The position numbers and the translations under genes were made by a program. The notes below the pieces were generated by a model, which was given only the letters and a program-made list of their open reading frames with translations, did no database searches and was not told where the DNA came from. Below, in pieces: positions 1 through 14,756 of a stretch of 64,000 bases of DNA (its first letter is position 1; every line of letters starts with the position of its first letter). Where the stretch lies: assembly GCA_037903355.1 (NCBI GenBank), contig JBAJFE010000005.1, positions 3,658,001 through 3,722,000 of the forward strand, written 5' to 3'. Origin of the DNA: Trichuris trichiura (lineage: Eukaryota; Nematoda; Enoplea; Trichinellida; Trichuridae).

Positions 1-1098
1 AGATCTTCAGGCTCCATGTTTTATTGCACGAAAATAATTGACTTAAAATGCATCAAGCGATTTGGTGCATGCAGAAGTGTGTGACAGCCGTATAAAAATT
101 TTAGATATGCATGTGGAAGTTCGTTTGCTGAGAAAAACCTACTTTGACAGTACTTGAATAACGCTTTGGGAAAATGCTTTAGTTCAATACTTTATGAAGG
201 TGTTATTAAGATTTAAATCTTAGTTCGACTTGTCCAAATGGTTTTGGGAAATCGTCGGTTATGCCCCACACCAACATACTGTAGTTGCGTAAAGCTCGTC
301 CTGTTCAGCCTTTACTTAAGCGTATACATAAACATAAGGTTTATGATTACATTTAGGCTTAAGCAAAGACTGGAAGGAATAATGGACAGCCTTTTAGTAA
401 AAGCAGAACGCGATATGCCTGTATTAGCCAGAAACGAACCTGCATATCGGAGACGGGGGGACGTTTAACCGTCAAGACTGGAATGTAGTAAATCAAAAAA
501 GAAGAAAGGAAATTGAAATTGCAAACGTCAGAGAAGCGCTTTTATAATATTCGTAATTTTACTGCGGAGGCGTTATTTGTAAAACGCGAACTTCATTTTA
601 TTTAATAATTTTAGACACTTCGCCTTTCTGATCAAAAGTACAGGCGATATAGAAGCTGCGAAATGATATATATATTAAGCGCTTAATAAGGTAAATGCTG
701 CTTTTTAAGATTTGCGAAATTTGTTAAGCGAAGCAATTGCGCGAACTTTTTTAAATTTGTAATTTGCATATTATGCTTAACAGTAAATTCTTTGAGTTAA
801 AGATTGCAGCATTTGCCAATAGCTGACGAAAAATGTTTAGGCGAGTGCGTAAAGCCGAAGATGGTTCTGCAATGCCTTGATTACTATTTAAGGTATGACT
901 GTAAAGGGTTGGCACGTACGTTCTTTAAATTGCTTGTTTAGGAGGCGCGGCTTGTAACGAAGGCCCGTCGAAAAAAATCGTCTGCTCGAGTGATTTTAAT
1001 TTTCAATGCTTTCAGGAGTTTTTAAAAATGCTCTCGGTCGCGCGGCTGCTATTTCGACACGTTCAAGCGTAGCGTTGAGCCCATTAGGCATTTTAACA
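1..1098. other. no recognisable gene; upstream of the kinase
   Basis: AT-rich sequence with only short unrelated ORFs, the longest 76 codons at 238-468 on the plus strand. A pyrimidine-rich stretch ending in CAG at about 1014 could be a splice acceptor, cis or spliced-leader, just ahead of the kinase start. I see nothing else I can support. Confidence 0.5.
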
Positions 1099-3993
<2,895 letters not shown>

Positions 3994-6042
3994 AAGTGCC
4001 GACTGCGATGAGAGAAAACGGCGCATTTTGGTCGAATATTTGGTCTCAACGGCATAAAGCGAACTGTGGTTCGTCGATACCGAGTTTCACTTTTCACGTC
4101 TATAAAAAAAGTCCCAATACATTTTGCCATTCATTTGCTGTTGCTGTTGACGACTAAATGAATGGTTTATGATGTGTTCGCCATAACGTTGTCTTAAAAT
4201 TTAATGTTCTTCCGTCTCCTTGAATTGCACGCATGCACGCTGATAATGCGTCTCGGTACTTTACGTCGCTTTGTTGATAGGTGTTGGTGGAACTTAAATT
4301 CCACTTTTCTTGCGCTAACTGTTTGTTAGATGACTCGCAAAGAGGTCACCGCACTTATATCGAACCATCGTTTGGCCACCACGACAGCTGTCGCTGGAAT
4401 TTTCAAGAATAGCTAATGGAAAATTTTTTTTTTACATATCTGCCTGTAAGTATTACTAATTCAAAATTTTTTTTCATTTAGCCAAAACGCGGTGGTGTTT
4501 ATATGAGAACAGTTTTTGTTTCCATAATTGATATGTTGGGAAGAGAAAAGTGGCTGTTTCAGGTGGTTCTGTAAACGTCGTTTTCTGCGGCAAATGGTAC
4601 CTGAGCTTCAAAAATTCAAGTTTTAATTTCAACTAATACATTGTGCAAAGGTAAGCGGTTTCTTTTTTGAGTTCCACGCGAAAAACGTAAGAGAAATGAA
4701 TAGCTTCCGTAGAGTCTAGTGAAGACTTAAAAGTGGATTTGTGTCTCTTTAGTGAACGTAGTTAGAACGAGTATAATTTCCCTACATGACTCTAACCTAT
4801 ACCTTTCTTACTGTCCAGATGCGTTTCTTTGGCTTGCGTCCTTCCAAGACCTCGTCGACACTTGAAACTTTTTTGTGACATAATGTAAAAACGTAGAGAT
4901 AATCCCACTTTCGCCAAGTAAATTCGCTTTCTCTGACTGGGTCATCTAACAAGCTGATAGACTCGTCAAGATATTGGAACTTTCAGAAAGGAAAAAGACA
5001 ACACGCAAATAAGCAAATAAATACGAACGAACTAGAAAAGCGCACAAATCTTTCATTTAATCTCTATGTATATCGTTCTAATCTAGAATGCCTACATGAA
5101 GACTACATGCAGATCACCCGGTCTCAATCGTTACGCACTTCTGTCTCACTTGACCACCTAAAAAATGCACTGGTACTCATTACGGCAAAGGTAGGCTTAA
5201 AGCACATATTTTTGCTATGAACGGTTTTGTTACCTACAGCAGTTGTTTCCGTAAATAAATCCATAACTGTATTACAAAACGTAGTGATAGATTGTAACAT
5301 CTAAAAACCTTTTGATTTCTTAAACGAAAGTGAAAATGGGCAATACCTAAGCGTCCCTTATTCTATGGAACGGCGCTATGGTATTTTAGCTGAAAAACGG
5401 GCATGAATACCAAAGGTTAGCAAGTTTGGAAAATCGCTAAATAACATGGCACAGCGAAAGCGTGGTTTCTTCAGTTTCATTCTAAAATACGGATTGCTTT
5501 TAGCAAGCGTCTCCCTAGTTTTACTGAACGCTCATTAGCGTACCCCACGTTTCTTCAAATTTCGTCCTCATAAGAGCAATTATTTCTAATTTTGTGGTTA
5601 TGAAAAGCCTTCTCTTCAGCAGTTGAATTAATATAATAGTTTGAATAAAATAAATTAGGCCAGTAAATAATTCTTCCATTCACATTTGCCAACTGCAATG
5701 AAATTCTTCCGGTCCTCAAATCTTAACAAAACTAAATGGAATAGAGAAACAACGGCCGTGCAGGAAGTTTACAAGTTGCTGCCATATAACAACATTTAAC
5801 CGCAATTAGGTGGACGGTCTACACCAAGGCAATAAAGCTACACTGCTGACGTCTCCATTCTCATACTCATTTAAAACGTGCTTCTTCACCATTCAATAAC
5901 TAAGTCCGAAGTTCCTCACGAACGTCGCCTTATCATTCCTACTTTAAAATATTCCAAGTGCCCTATCAGTCACGTTAACAGAAATACAAATGCTCTACAA
6001 TAACAAATTTTTAGGATGTGATGTTTTGGTACGGGACTATGT
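3994..6042. other. intergenic, no gene recognised
   Basis: About 2 kb of AT-rich sequence downstream of the kinase. No ORF over 60 codons, no coding similarity and no repeat array that I can see. The kinase 3' UTR must lie at its left end. Confidence 0.5.
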
Positions 6043-6186
6043 GTTTTCATGTTTAACTGTCTTTATTACGGATCTACTGTCCCGTTGATACGAACAATAA
6101 ACGCAAACTTTCCTCCGGAGCGTTCGGGTCTATCGCGACCCGAAAGAGACAGTAGATCCGTAATAAAGACAGTTAAACATGAAAAC
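6043..6186. repeat. 39-bp perfect inverted repeat with Penelope-like end sequence
   Basis: Arms 6043-6081 and 6148-6186 are perfect reverse complements, separated by a 66-bp spacer. The spacer holds a smaller stem at about 6124-6142 (CGGGTC...GACCCG followed by AAAG). The sequence flanking the left arm (TACGGGACTATG) and within the arms (CCGTAATAAAG, ATGAAAAC) recurs near 11900, 21570 and 60790, where it belongs to Penelope-like relics. The structure therefore looks like two opposed copies of a Penelope-like terminal segment. Confidence 0.75.
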
Positions 6187-6590
6187 AAATTTTCAACTCC
6201 AAATTCAAGGAGCCAATTTGTAATGCTGCTTAGACGTATTTCTTAATCTTATCAGTGCATAAGCGAGTTTAGAGATTAACCGTTGGCAGCTAGCTAAATG
6301 TAGATAAAATTGGCTGATTAAAAATCACCTCGCTCACATATCGATATCTCATTGCGAGAAGTCGCTGTTAAGTAAATATTCAGTAGAGCATTTTGAGAAA
6401 TTTAGCAAATAGAAACGTTATCATCCAATGATAAGTTTATCTTCATTTGACCAATTTTCCATAATCATCTCGGTACACTGAAGCCGTTGCAATGGTGTCG
6501 AACAGTCGAACGAGGCAATATCAACGACTACGTTGGAGCATCATCGACTGCAGTGACATTTTCGACGTTGCGGAAGATAAAGTAAGTAAA
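6187..6590 (+). repeat. inverted duplication, copy A (partner at 23740-24150)
   Basis: About 400 bp that reads, with scattered substitutions and small gaps, as the reverse complement of 23740-24150. Shared landmarks run in the same order: the stretch beginning GGAGCCAATTTGTAATGCTG, the block around ATCGATATCTCAT, and the end GTTGCGGAAGATAAAGTAAG. It begins directly at the edge of the 39-bp inverted repeat. Its right end carries an exon-like ORF that stops at a consensus splice donor. Confidence 0.8.
6492..6581 (+). other. exon-like 30-codon ORF ending at a splice donor
   Basis: Starts with ATG at 6492 (MVSNSRTRQYQRLRW...) and runs 30 codons in one frame to ...DIFDVAEDK at 6581, followed directly by GTAAGTAAAC. 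In the inverted copy near 23745 the same frame has lost the ATG and carries a stop. Two further minus-strand ORFs end in similar residues before GTAAGTA (positions 22769 and 23222). This could be a first exon of an unidentified gene family or a relic of one. No following exon was found before the hAT element at 6698. Confidence 0.35.
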
Positions 6591-6697
6591 CTATTTTTCT
6601 TTCACTTTTGAATTCTTCTTCAGCACAGATAGCTGCAATTACAGTTAGCGCTGATATGTAAATCCTTTTGTTAGCGCGATAAGTTGTTAACATAGGA

Positions 6698-9195
6698 GAG
6701 GGGTGGGGAACCTTTTTCGTGCCACGGGCTGGACAGACGTTTACAAGACCGCTCGCTGGCCGGATAGAAAAAATGAAAAACAGCCTGCTTTATTTTCACG
6801 TATATTTATGAAGTCACCCGTAATGGGATGTTTGAAACTGCTTTTCCCTGGTGAGGCGTGCGATGTCAGCTCCTTCTGATGACGTTGCTACTCGCAGCTG
6901 GTCCACCAGAATTGTGTGCGTGAGTCTCGTGCGCAGACGGCTCTTTGCGATGGTAAGTTCTGAAAAGAACTGGTCGCAGCAGTAGGTTGTTCCTAACACG
7001 GACGCGTATTTCAAAGCATGTCTCCTCAAAGCGGAAAATTCATCGTTGCTTATGTACCGTTTATAGAACTCAAGCAGTGGGAAGTTGTTGTATTTAGCTT
7101 TGAGCTCATCATCGCTTTGCAGCTGAATGATCTCGTGCTGCAGGTTATCAGGTACATCACCTAGTTCTACATTGAATGGAATAGCGAAGATATTCAGTTG
7201 CGTCTGTCTACTTTTGACATCGTTGAATCTTTCTCCAAACGCCTCAAGTAGTTTGGCACATTCACCGGCATACTCTAATGTCGTTGAAGGCTGCTGTTCC
7301 TGAAGTGTAGGGAAATGTACCATGTTGCCCTTTTCAAGTTGCTGTTTCCACAGCCTCAATTTAGCTTCAAATGCTTTCACGTTTGATACGAGTGAGCTGA
7401 AAAGCTGGTTCGGACCCTGCAGCTTGATATTCTGTTTCGACAGGTACTTGACAATGTCTACCATGAAAGCCAGGTTACATAGCCACTTTCTGTCACTTAG
7501 TTCTCTGACAGGTTTGCTTTTGGCCTCCATGAACTGCTTAACTTCACCGCGCAGTTGGTAAAACCTCGTTAGCATATTCCCGCGACTCAGCCAGCGAACT
7601 TCACAATGATAAACGAGATCGCCATATTCGGAGGAAAGTTCATTCAATAAACCTTTAAGCAGGCGGTTATTATGCCTTTTGCTCTTGATACAGTTTACGC
7701 ACGATACTACTACTGACATCACATTGTTGAAACGCAGCGACCGTGCGCAGAGACTCTGTTGATGTATGATACAATGGCATACTATCAAATCGTTTGGATC
7801 AAGACCGAGATTATTCATTTCCTTTTTAAGAAACGCAACTAGGCCTTTTTGCAAGCCAACCATAGCTGGAGACCACTTAATTTTTCAAACTTTAACCCGA
7901 ATCGTTCCATTGATAAAACGAGTTTCTCAGATATGTCCTCACCCCTTGTAGTGCTATGGATTGCTTCCAGTGATAACAGTTCTTCTCGTGTCTCAAACTC
8001 TGCAGTTATCCTGCGAAGGAAAATGGCCAGTTGAGCGGTATTTGTTATGTCCGTAGTCTCGTCACAAGCCAGGGAAAAAATTCAAAGTTACCTGCAGTAC
8101 GCTTCAAGGTTTTTTCAATGTCGTCTGCTAAGTCAGTGATCCGGTCTGAAACAGTTCTTCGAGATAAGATAACACCTTCGAAAAGCTTTTTATTGGGTGG
8201 TGCTAGTAACTCCGCAGTTGCCACCATGCACTCTTTCACAAATTCACTCTCTGCATGGGGCCTCAGCTTCTTTGCGATCATTTCGCTCACTACGTAACTC
8301 GTTTGAAGAACGCTGTACGCGTCGCAGTGTGGCCTGGTGAAAGCGGCTTGTTGCGACTCCAAATTCCGTTGAAGCGCATTGATTCTATGCAGACGCTCTT
8401 GGCCTTTCAATTCCGTCAATTTTCCATGTTTTGTGCTACAATGCCGTTCCAGATTAGCTTTTCTCATAATAGCTATCGCGTTGCTACAAACAAGGCAAAC
8501 TGGCTTGTCTTTCAGGTCCATGAAAAAATAGTCATTCGTCCATTTCTTTTAGAAAATTCGGCACTCCGTATCAACTTTTCTTTTCTTTGAACTGGCCATT
8601 TGTAGCGTTGGGTGAGCGCGAACACTAGCTTGCGATAAGCTGCACGAAACTTCAGGTTTCAGTATAATTTTATGGGCAACTCAGAGCAAAAAGGCAGACT
8701 TTTGAGACAGTTCCGCAACCCAGCTGTCAAGAATATAATCACGACTACAGGAAAGGAAATAACCTTTTTGTACTTCGAAGACGTAAAGGACAGGCGGCCG
8801 ACAGAAACCGATGAGAACGATGCCAGTGACTGCTGAGAGCAAAAGAAAGTAGAAGTGCTCTAGCAAGCTGGATAGTCGTTATCTCGAACAAAGCAATGCT
8901 CCTAGCTACCATACGCGCGCACGCACTATAGTGGTGCTTACTGCTTGTCACCGTGGACTAACAATGTCGGTTTGTCGACAGAGAGCTGTCAGCAACGCAG
9001 TCTTCCGAGCAAGCCTGATGCTCCCTGCTTGTTGCGCAAGATTTATGTTCTTACCAGGATTCACATAAAATACGTTTATCGCTTTATGAAACATAACTTC
9101 CCACAATCACATTTCACTGAATCTCGCATCCATGCGCGGTTGCCCCAACGCGTGGGCGGAAAATGGTTTCGCGGGCCGGACGTTCCCCACCCTTG
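6698..9195 (-). mobile_element. hAT-family DNA transposon with 8-bp target duplication
   Basis: The ends carry terminal inverted repeats of about 14 bp (left GAGGGGTGGGGAAC; right end, reverse-complemented, CAAGGGTGGGGAAC), close to the CAGGGGTGGGGAAC type of Charlie-like hAT elements. The 8-bp direct repeat ACATAGGA flanks it at 6690-6697 and 9196-9203, as expected for hAT insertion. Subterminal sequences around 6720-6770 and 9160-9185 (GGGCTGGACAG, GGGCCGGACG) also mirror each other. The transposase inside is on the minus strand and broken. Length is about 2.5 kb. Confidence 0.9.
6814..8599 (-). pseudogene. hAT transposase, GTF2IRD2/SCAND3/ZBED5-like, disrupted
   Basis: Reading on the minus strand from ATG at 8599 (MASSKKRKVDTECRIF), an in-frame stop follows within 17 codons. 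The frame continues with a BED-type zinc finger (VCLVC...HCSTKHG) near 8490-8420. At about 8078 a frameshift separates this part from the segment containing the first catalytic acidic motif (ACDETTDIT). A second lesion, apparently a small deletion, lies near 7870. The remainder (7863-6814) is an open 349-codon frame with the conserved RWLSRGNMLTRFYQLRGEV motif and the C-terminal hAT dimerisation region (YASVLGTTYCCDQFFSELT). At least three lesions mean it cannot make full transposase. The family assignment rests on recognised motifs and on the TIRs and 8-bp target duplication of the enclosing element. Confidence 0.88.
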
Positions 9196-9203
9196 ACATA
9201 GGA

Positions 9204-11660
9204 TCTAAAAGAAAAATAAATCAAAACCTACTTTTTTCATGTGTACGAATTGTAAATTCTTAGAGGTATAAGTGTTCCGGAACGTTTTCACCCATCGCAG
9301 TTTCCGAGCGATTTGGCAGTGTGTTCTTTTATTGTTACCATTTTATTTATTTTATTTTCAATGCATTTCTTGTGCCAAGGTTTAAGTTGTTTAAATAGTT
9401 CAAAAACAGCTTTTTATCTCATCAGATTAGCCGTAGCTGCTTACACCTAGTTGCAGCTCATTTACAAACAGCGTTCCCTTACGATTTTGCTTCAGATTTC
9501 GAGGTAAAAAAAGTAGTCGCGAGATGATGGTTCTGAACTGTTTAGATAAATCTCTCAACTAGAAGACTGTCCCAAAAATTAATAATTCAGTATACTGTTA
9601 TGTGGTTTTCCAAAAACATCATTTTTAGACTCACCTTTTTCTTACTGTTTCTCTTTACTTTCGCGAAATTAGAGAGTACTGACCAATAGCGCTTTGTTCC
9701 ATGTAGTCTGTTAGTTATGGTTCTTTTTGGGTACAAACAATTTATCGCTGAAAAGGTTCTAGTGCACAAGTCAATTTACTCGCACTTATGTTTTTACACA
9801 GTAGCTTGTTTTGGTCCCACATGTGATGTTTGTTCCTATTCGTTACTTCACGTGAAAGTGTTATTTAAAGTATCAGCTAACCTTATGAAGAAGACGAGTT
9901 TCCACCAGTGGTTTTCAGAGCTCTCCATACTCGTCTAGTCCTGTCGTTATAGAATAGATGGATCAATGGTAAAGTGGAAACGGAAATGAAGACTACATCC
10001 TGATGTTGCTGTACGAATAAAACTAAAGGTGCATAAATTTAACTCTAGCCCTTTTAGACTGATAATAGGAAAGCACTACGCCATTAGGACAAGATGTTTC
10101 CTTCCTAGCAAACAATATTGTCTAGCTAGTAAATGTTTCCCATTCGGGAAAGTGGCATAAAGCTGAAATTTATTGATTAAAGGATATGAAAAGATGTGGA
10201 CAAGCATTAATTTTTTGTTACGTGTGAAGGAAAAGTATTAGTAGTACAATTGCATTGTATTAGTCTGCCAATATGGAGATACGCTTCCCTAAGCAACTGT
10301 TCCAGATATGATAATCAATCACCTTGTAGCAAATGAATTTTGTGATAAACATTCCTTCTTCATAGTTGCACAACCACGAGATGACTATGGCAGAATTTAA
10401 AAGAAAACAAATAAAGAGCACATCGAATTTAAGACGCACTTCTGCATGTATGCATATCACGGCATGAGAAGAGGCGCTCGCATGTTGCCCATATCAAATG
10501 AAGTAATGTTAATTTTGTGTTTATAGTTCCAGTTTTAAGAAATGAATACGTGGTTTCATTGATCACTGTTCTACGAAAGATAAGTGCAGTATAGCAAATT
10601 GAATTTGTGTAAGAAGAATTCCCTGTTTAGAAAAATTGGAGAACTGCTTAAATAGGAGATTGCTGACTTGCTGACGACGGGACCTGACCAGCCATGAAAA
10701 CGTTGAGAAACATTGAAGAAAGAGTTTGTTGATCTCGTTAACAGGTGTTCTACGCCACCATTTAGTGTTGTTCTGCGAGTAAAATATTAGTTCGCGCCTC
10801 TTTTTTATGACGGTTGCAGCCCGTCCCTCAGAGGGTTCATAGTTCTCTGCTTAGGAATTACAGCCGCGGATATATGACACCAGTCAGAAGATGCTTGGAA
10901 AACTGGAAGATGGAGAACAAGAATAACAGCCATACTGACGGCAACAACAGCAGGAAGAGAACCAAGAGAAAAATGGAAAAGAAGAAGAATATCATTGCGC
11001 AAAGAGAGTAACAGAGTGAAGGCGGGCACTATAGGTTCCAGCAGGCATGAGGGTTCACATCCACTCTAAAGAATAGTGGGTTTAGTTATTGGATTCCAGA
11101 GGGTAAGGCAAACGAGATACATATTACTTCAGATAAAGTGCATGCAGAGGATAGCGGCTCCTCCGTCCTTCTTTAAAAAATTGGGAGGCAGGATCGAGGC
11201 GCTGTCCGAACAGGTTAGGACACAACCACAATATTCCGTCACGGATGTCTTATTTCTTATCTGCTGCATATCGCATGTCGTGAGACCTGTGTGAGCACAA
11301 GGGACAGTGAACACTGGGCAATGACACAGGCGTGAGACACTGCCCAGCAGACACTGAACTGAGTGCTGCATAGACCGCAGCAATGTACCCCCCATGTAGA
11401 TTAAGGTAGTGAGAATGAGTAATGGGATTTGGTAGATGCGCTGCTGTGTTTTCCCACTCTTATGTATGCGGAAATGACTTGCAGATGGTACAGCGTAAGG
11501 TTGGAAGGGTTGACAGGTTTGGGACGGGCTAATGGGTAAGGCAATAAATGGGTATGTGCGGGAGAGATCACAGTTTGTAGTATCGATGAGTTATCTCTTC
11601 TGGGGTCCCGTTGAGGTTGAAATATGTTGAGTAGGAGAGAACTGAATAGTAGTGTTAAGC
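9204..11660. other. no recognised gene
   Basis: About 2.4 kb without a supported coding region. 10800-11650 is less AT-rich than its surroundings and may be another decayed repeat, but I cannot name it. Short ORFs on both strands show no recognisable domains. Confidence 0.45.
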
Positions 11661-13440
11661 GTTTAGTCAGTTGCAATATTGTATCTAAGCACTATCCCAT
11701 CCCCACCTTTTTCTAGCCCGCGTGAAATAATTTTTTCCCCTCTGTTGGTTTGCGCACTTTGACTTTCGACAATTACAAGAAGAATTCCGTAGCAATTGCC
11801 AACATGTGCTGGACTACGGAAAAAGCAAAAGAGTTCCAGAAAATCATCTATTTGTGGTGTTGAGCTTGAATTAATTGCAGCGTTGAAGATATAACGTTTT
11901 GGTACGGGACCATAGGTTTTCATGTTTGAATTGTTTTTCCGTACGGAAATTTCCTGAAAGTGTAAAAAGTGTTATTCTTTTCCATTTTTTATTATCACCA
12001 AGATATCGTCTACATACTTTTTGAAAAAACGTGGAGCAATTAGTCTATCCACCGTTTCAAATATTTGTCTTTCAGAACTTTTCATTGAAGATTTTTGCTA
12101 AGACAGGGCATAATGATCTGCCTACAGGGACTCCGCTAGACTGGTCGTAAAACTTGTTATCAAAGAGAAAATAATTGCCTTCTTGCATGCAGAAAGACAG
12201 TAGCTTGATAATATGAAAAGGATTTCATTTAGTTCTGCTGAGAAAGTTTGTATATGCATTGAAGAGGTTGTATAAAGTCTGGAGAGTACCAAAACTTCAA
12301 ATGCTGAGGAGTAGTTCTTTCAAGTCGTAACTAACCAGAATATCGTCTGAATCTGAGTGGTAGTTTTGTGTTTCGTTGACAAAAGTTTTGGTATATTTGA
12401 CGAAGGACGGTTCCTTATCACTTAATGGTTTAATGACCTTTTTTGAATGCCGACTGAGTTCACTTGTAGTACTATTAATTGAGGAGACTGTTGGCCTTAA
12501 TGGGACACCTGGTTTGTGCACTTTTGGAAAACCATAGATCTCCGGGGCTCTGTATTTCGGTGCGAACTTAAGGTGCGTTGTTAATTTGGTTTTCTATGGC
12601 TGAGAAGAGATCGAAGATTTTTCTGGAAGTTTCTGTACGGTCAGTTGGTAAAGGTGTATAATTGCTAGTGTTTAAGATGGCCGTCATGTTCTCCATGTTT
12701 CGTGGTTCTGCCAAGTAGAACAATCCTATTCCCTTTATCTGCTTTGGTTCTAATTGTGTTGGATTGTTTTTTAAGTTGACGTAAGCAGTTTATGTCATAT
12801 CGGCACAAGTTCAGAATGGTATTGAAGCGATGACCTAAGATTAACGTAGACAAATTACGCTTAATTTGTATGGCCTTCTGCAGGTCAATAGAAGCTAGTC
12901 TGTTTTGAACTGAAATAATGACGTCGAAAAAAGGTGATTTTCTGGGGTTAGCACGAACTTCAGCCCTTTTCGTAGTATAGTCTTCTCATTTTCATTTAAA
13001 GGGAAGAGGATACGCTTTATTACCACTTTATCCAGCTTTAACTCAGCAGTTTGGTGTGGGTTAGTTCTGAGGGAGTTTAAAGATGTCGTCGTGAGCCTAA
13101 TCTGAAAAGTATCAAATTTTCTTTTTAGTACCTGTTTTTGCGCAGTGCAAACTCTTGTTATAGCAGAATCAATGTGTGTGACCAATGCGTCGTCCAGTGT
13201 GTTATTTAGCCATCTTCTGAAGAAACGAATTGCGAACATGTAATCAGTTCGTATTATTGCCAATTTTGGTCTGTGCCATCTTATTGTATATTTTAATAGA
13301 GACATTCCAGCTGAGAACAGGACCCTCTTGCATTGATCGACCTTCTGACCCAACTTTAACAGAAATCACTTGGATAAGATTCCATTGTCTATGTATTTCA
13401 GTAGAAAGCTTAGTTGTCCTTGTATAAGTTCCGCTTTAAC
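11660..13440 (-). pseudogene. Penelope-like element reverse transcriptase relic, minus strand
   Basis: Penelope-like elements (PLEs) encode a telomerase-related RT, usually followed by a GIY-YIG endonuclease. In order on the minus strand: an N-terminal region at 13353-12895; the ADKGN motif (TKADKGNRIVLL) near 12750-12720; a KVHKPGVPLRPTVSSI motif at 12521-12470, typical of PLE fingers and palm; and the catalytic box YVDDILVIIKN near 12035-12000. These blocks lie in different frames with stops between, so the copy is dead. It faces another RT relic starting at about 13505 on the plus strand. Sequence downstream of the catalytic box (11925-11700) matches other PLE pieces at 21570 and 60790. 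Confidence 0.85.
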
Positions 13441-13504
13441 ACTTATGTATTCCAAGTGTCTGACATCTGACAAATCAGGCCACGTATTGACCCCCTAAGC
13501 TCAA

Positions 13505-14160
13505 TGGTTTTCCAAAAGTGCACAAACCAGGCGTCTCATTAAGGTCCACAGTCTCCACAATTAATAGTACTACAAGTGAACTCAGTCAGTATTCAAGAAA
13601 GATCACTAAACTATTAAGTGGTAAGGAACCGTCCTTCGTCAAGTATAGCAAAACTTTGTCAACGAAGTACGAAACTGCCATTTGGATTAGTTACTACGTG
13701 AAAAAATTATTCCATAGCATTCCAGTTGCAGATACTTTAGAGACTATACAGTCTGCTGAATGCGGATACAAACCTCCTCAGCAGAACTAAATTAAATCCG
13801 TTCATATTATCAAGCTAGTGTCTTTATTTATGCAAGAAAGCAATTATTTTCTCTTTGATAACAAGTTCTGCAACCAATCCAGCCGTGTCTCTATGGGCAG
13901 TTCATGATCCCTTTTCTTAGCAGAGATCTTCAATGAAAAGTTCTGAAAGGCAAACATTTGAAACGGTGGACAGACCAATTGCTCCACGCTTTTTCAAAAC
14001 GTATGCAGACGATATCTTCGCAATTATAAAAAACGAAAAAGAAGAACGGTTGCTTCACTTTCAGGATATTTCCGTACGAAAAGTACAATTCAAACAGTGG
14101 TGCAAAAATGCATCTAAGCATTCCCATCCATCCCATCTTTCCTTTTTCTATCCTGCGTAA
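13505..14160 (+). pseudogene. Penelope-like RT relic, plus strand, 5'-truncated
   Basis: Starts abruptly at the segment equivalent to VHKPGVSLRSTVSTI (frame at 13518) and runs through NSTTSELSQYSRK to a catalytic box read as FFKTYADDIFAIIKN near 13995-14030. The upstream fingers region present in the minus-strand copy is missing. Frame changes and stops separate the blocks, for example between 13790 and 13933. Nucleotide similarity to the inverted copy at 12530-12000 is high, so both derive from one family. Confidence 0.85.
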
Positions 14161-14344
14161 AAGAGTTTTGTGGAAGCTTCTTTTTCCTCTTTGTTGGTTT
14201 GTACACTATTTCTTGTACACTTTGATCTTCGACAATCACCAAAAGAGCAGATTGGCTTCCGGTAGTGTACAAGAGTACGAAAGTTATTGCCAACATTTGC
14301 CGGATTACGGAGAAAGCAAAAGAGTTTCGTAAAAAGACGATATG

Positions 14345-14756
14345 TTTTTGATTTATCAAATACAAGAAAGCTTTTCATTGTGTCGATCATAACAGACTGT
14401 GGCAAGTGATCAAGTGTATGGGAGTGGCAGCTCATCTTACCTCTTTCGTGAACAACTTGTACACCAATCAAAGAAGCAGCAGGCAGAACTCTGCGTGGAA
14501 GAACGCATTTTTCCGATGTTGGGAAAGGAGCGCGGCGAAGTTAACTGTTAAGATAAATCTCTCAACTATCTTTAGCTTTCATGCTTATTACATTACGAGA
14601 AATGCCACATTAAAAGAACCGATATGTGGAATGAAAGTCGCGGGAAGAAATATTAATAATTTAAACTATGCTGATAATATCACCCTACTCGTTGATAATT
14701 CAAAATAATTTCGCAACCTATTCGAGAGCAATAAAGAGGAGAATGCATTAAGATTC
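14345..14756 (+). pseudogene. non-LTR retrotransposon (LINE) reverse transcriptase fragment
   Basis: Frames on the plus strand read KAFHCVDHNRLWQVIKCMG and, further on, KVAGRNINNLNYADN followed by ITLLVDN. These match the palm of LINE-type reverse transcriptases, in which the catalytic box is YADD. Here the second Asp is Asn. The fragment lacks the region between the blocks and has a stop soon after. The LTR element at 14757 is inserted at its right end, and the 5-bp duplication GATTC comes from this host sequence. Confidence 0.75.

Noticed and set aside
238..468. 76-codon plus-strand ORF as a gene
   Set aside because: No domain, weak start context and composition like the surrounding non-coding DNA.
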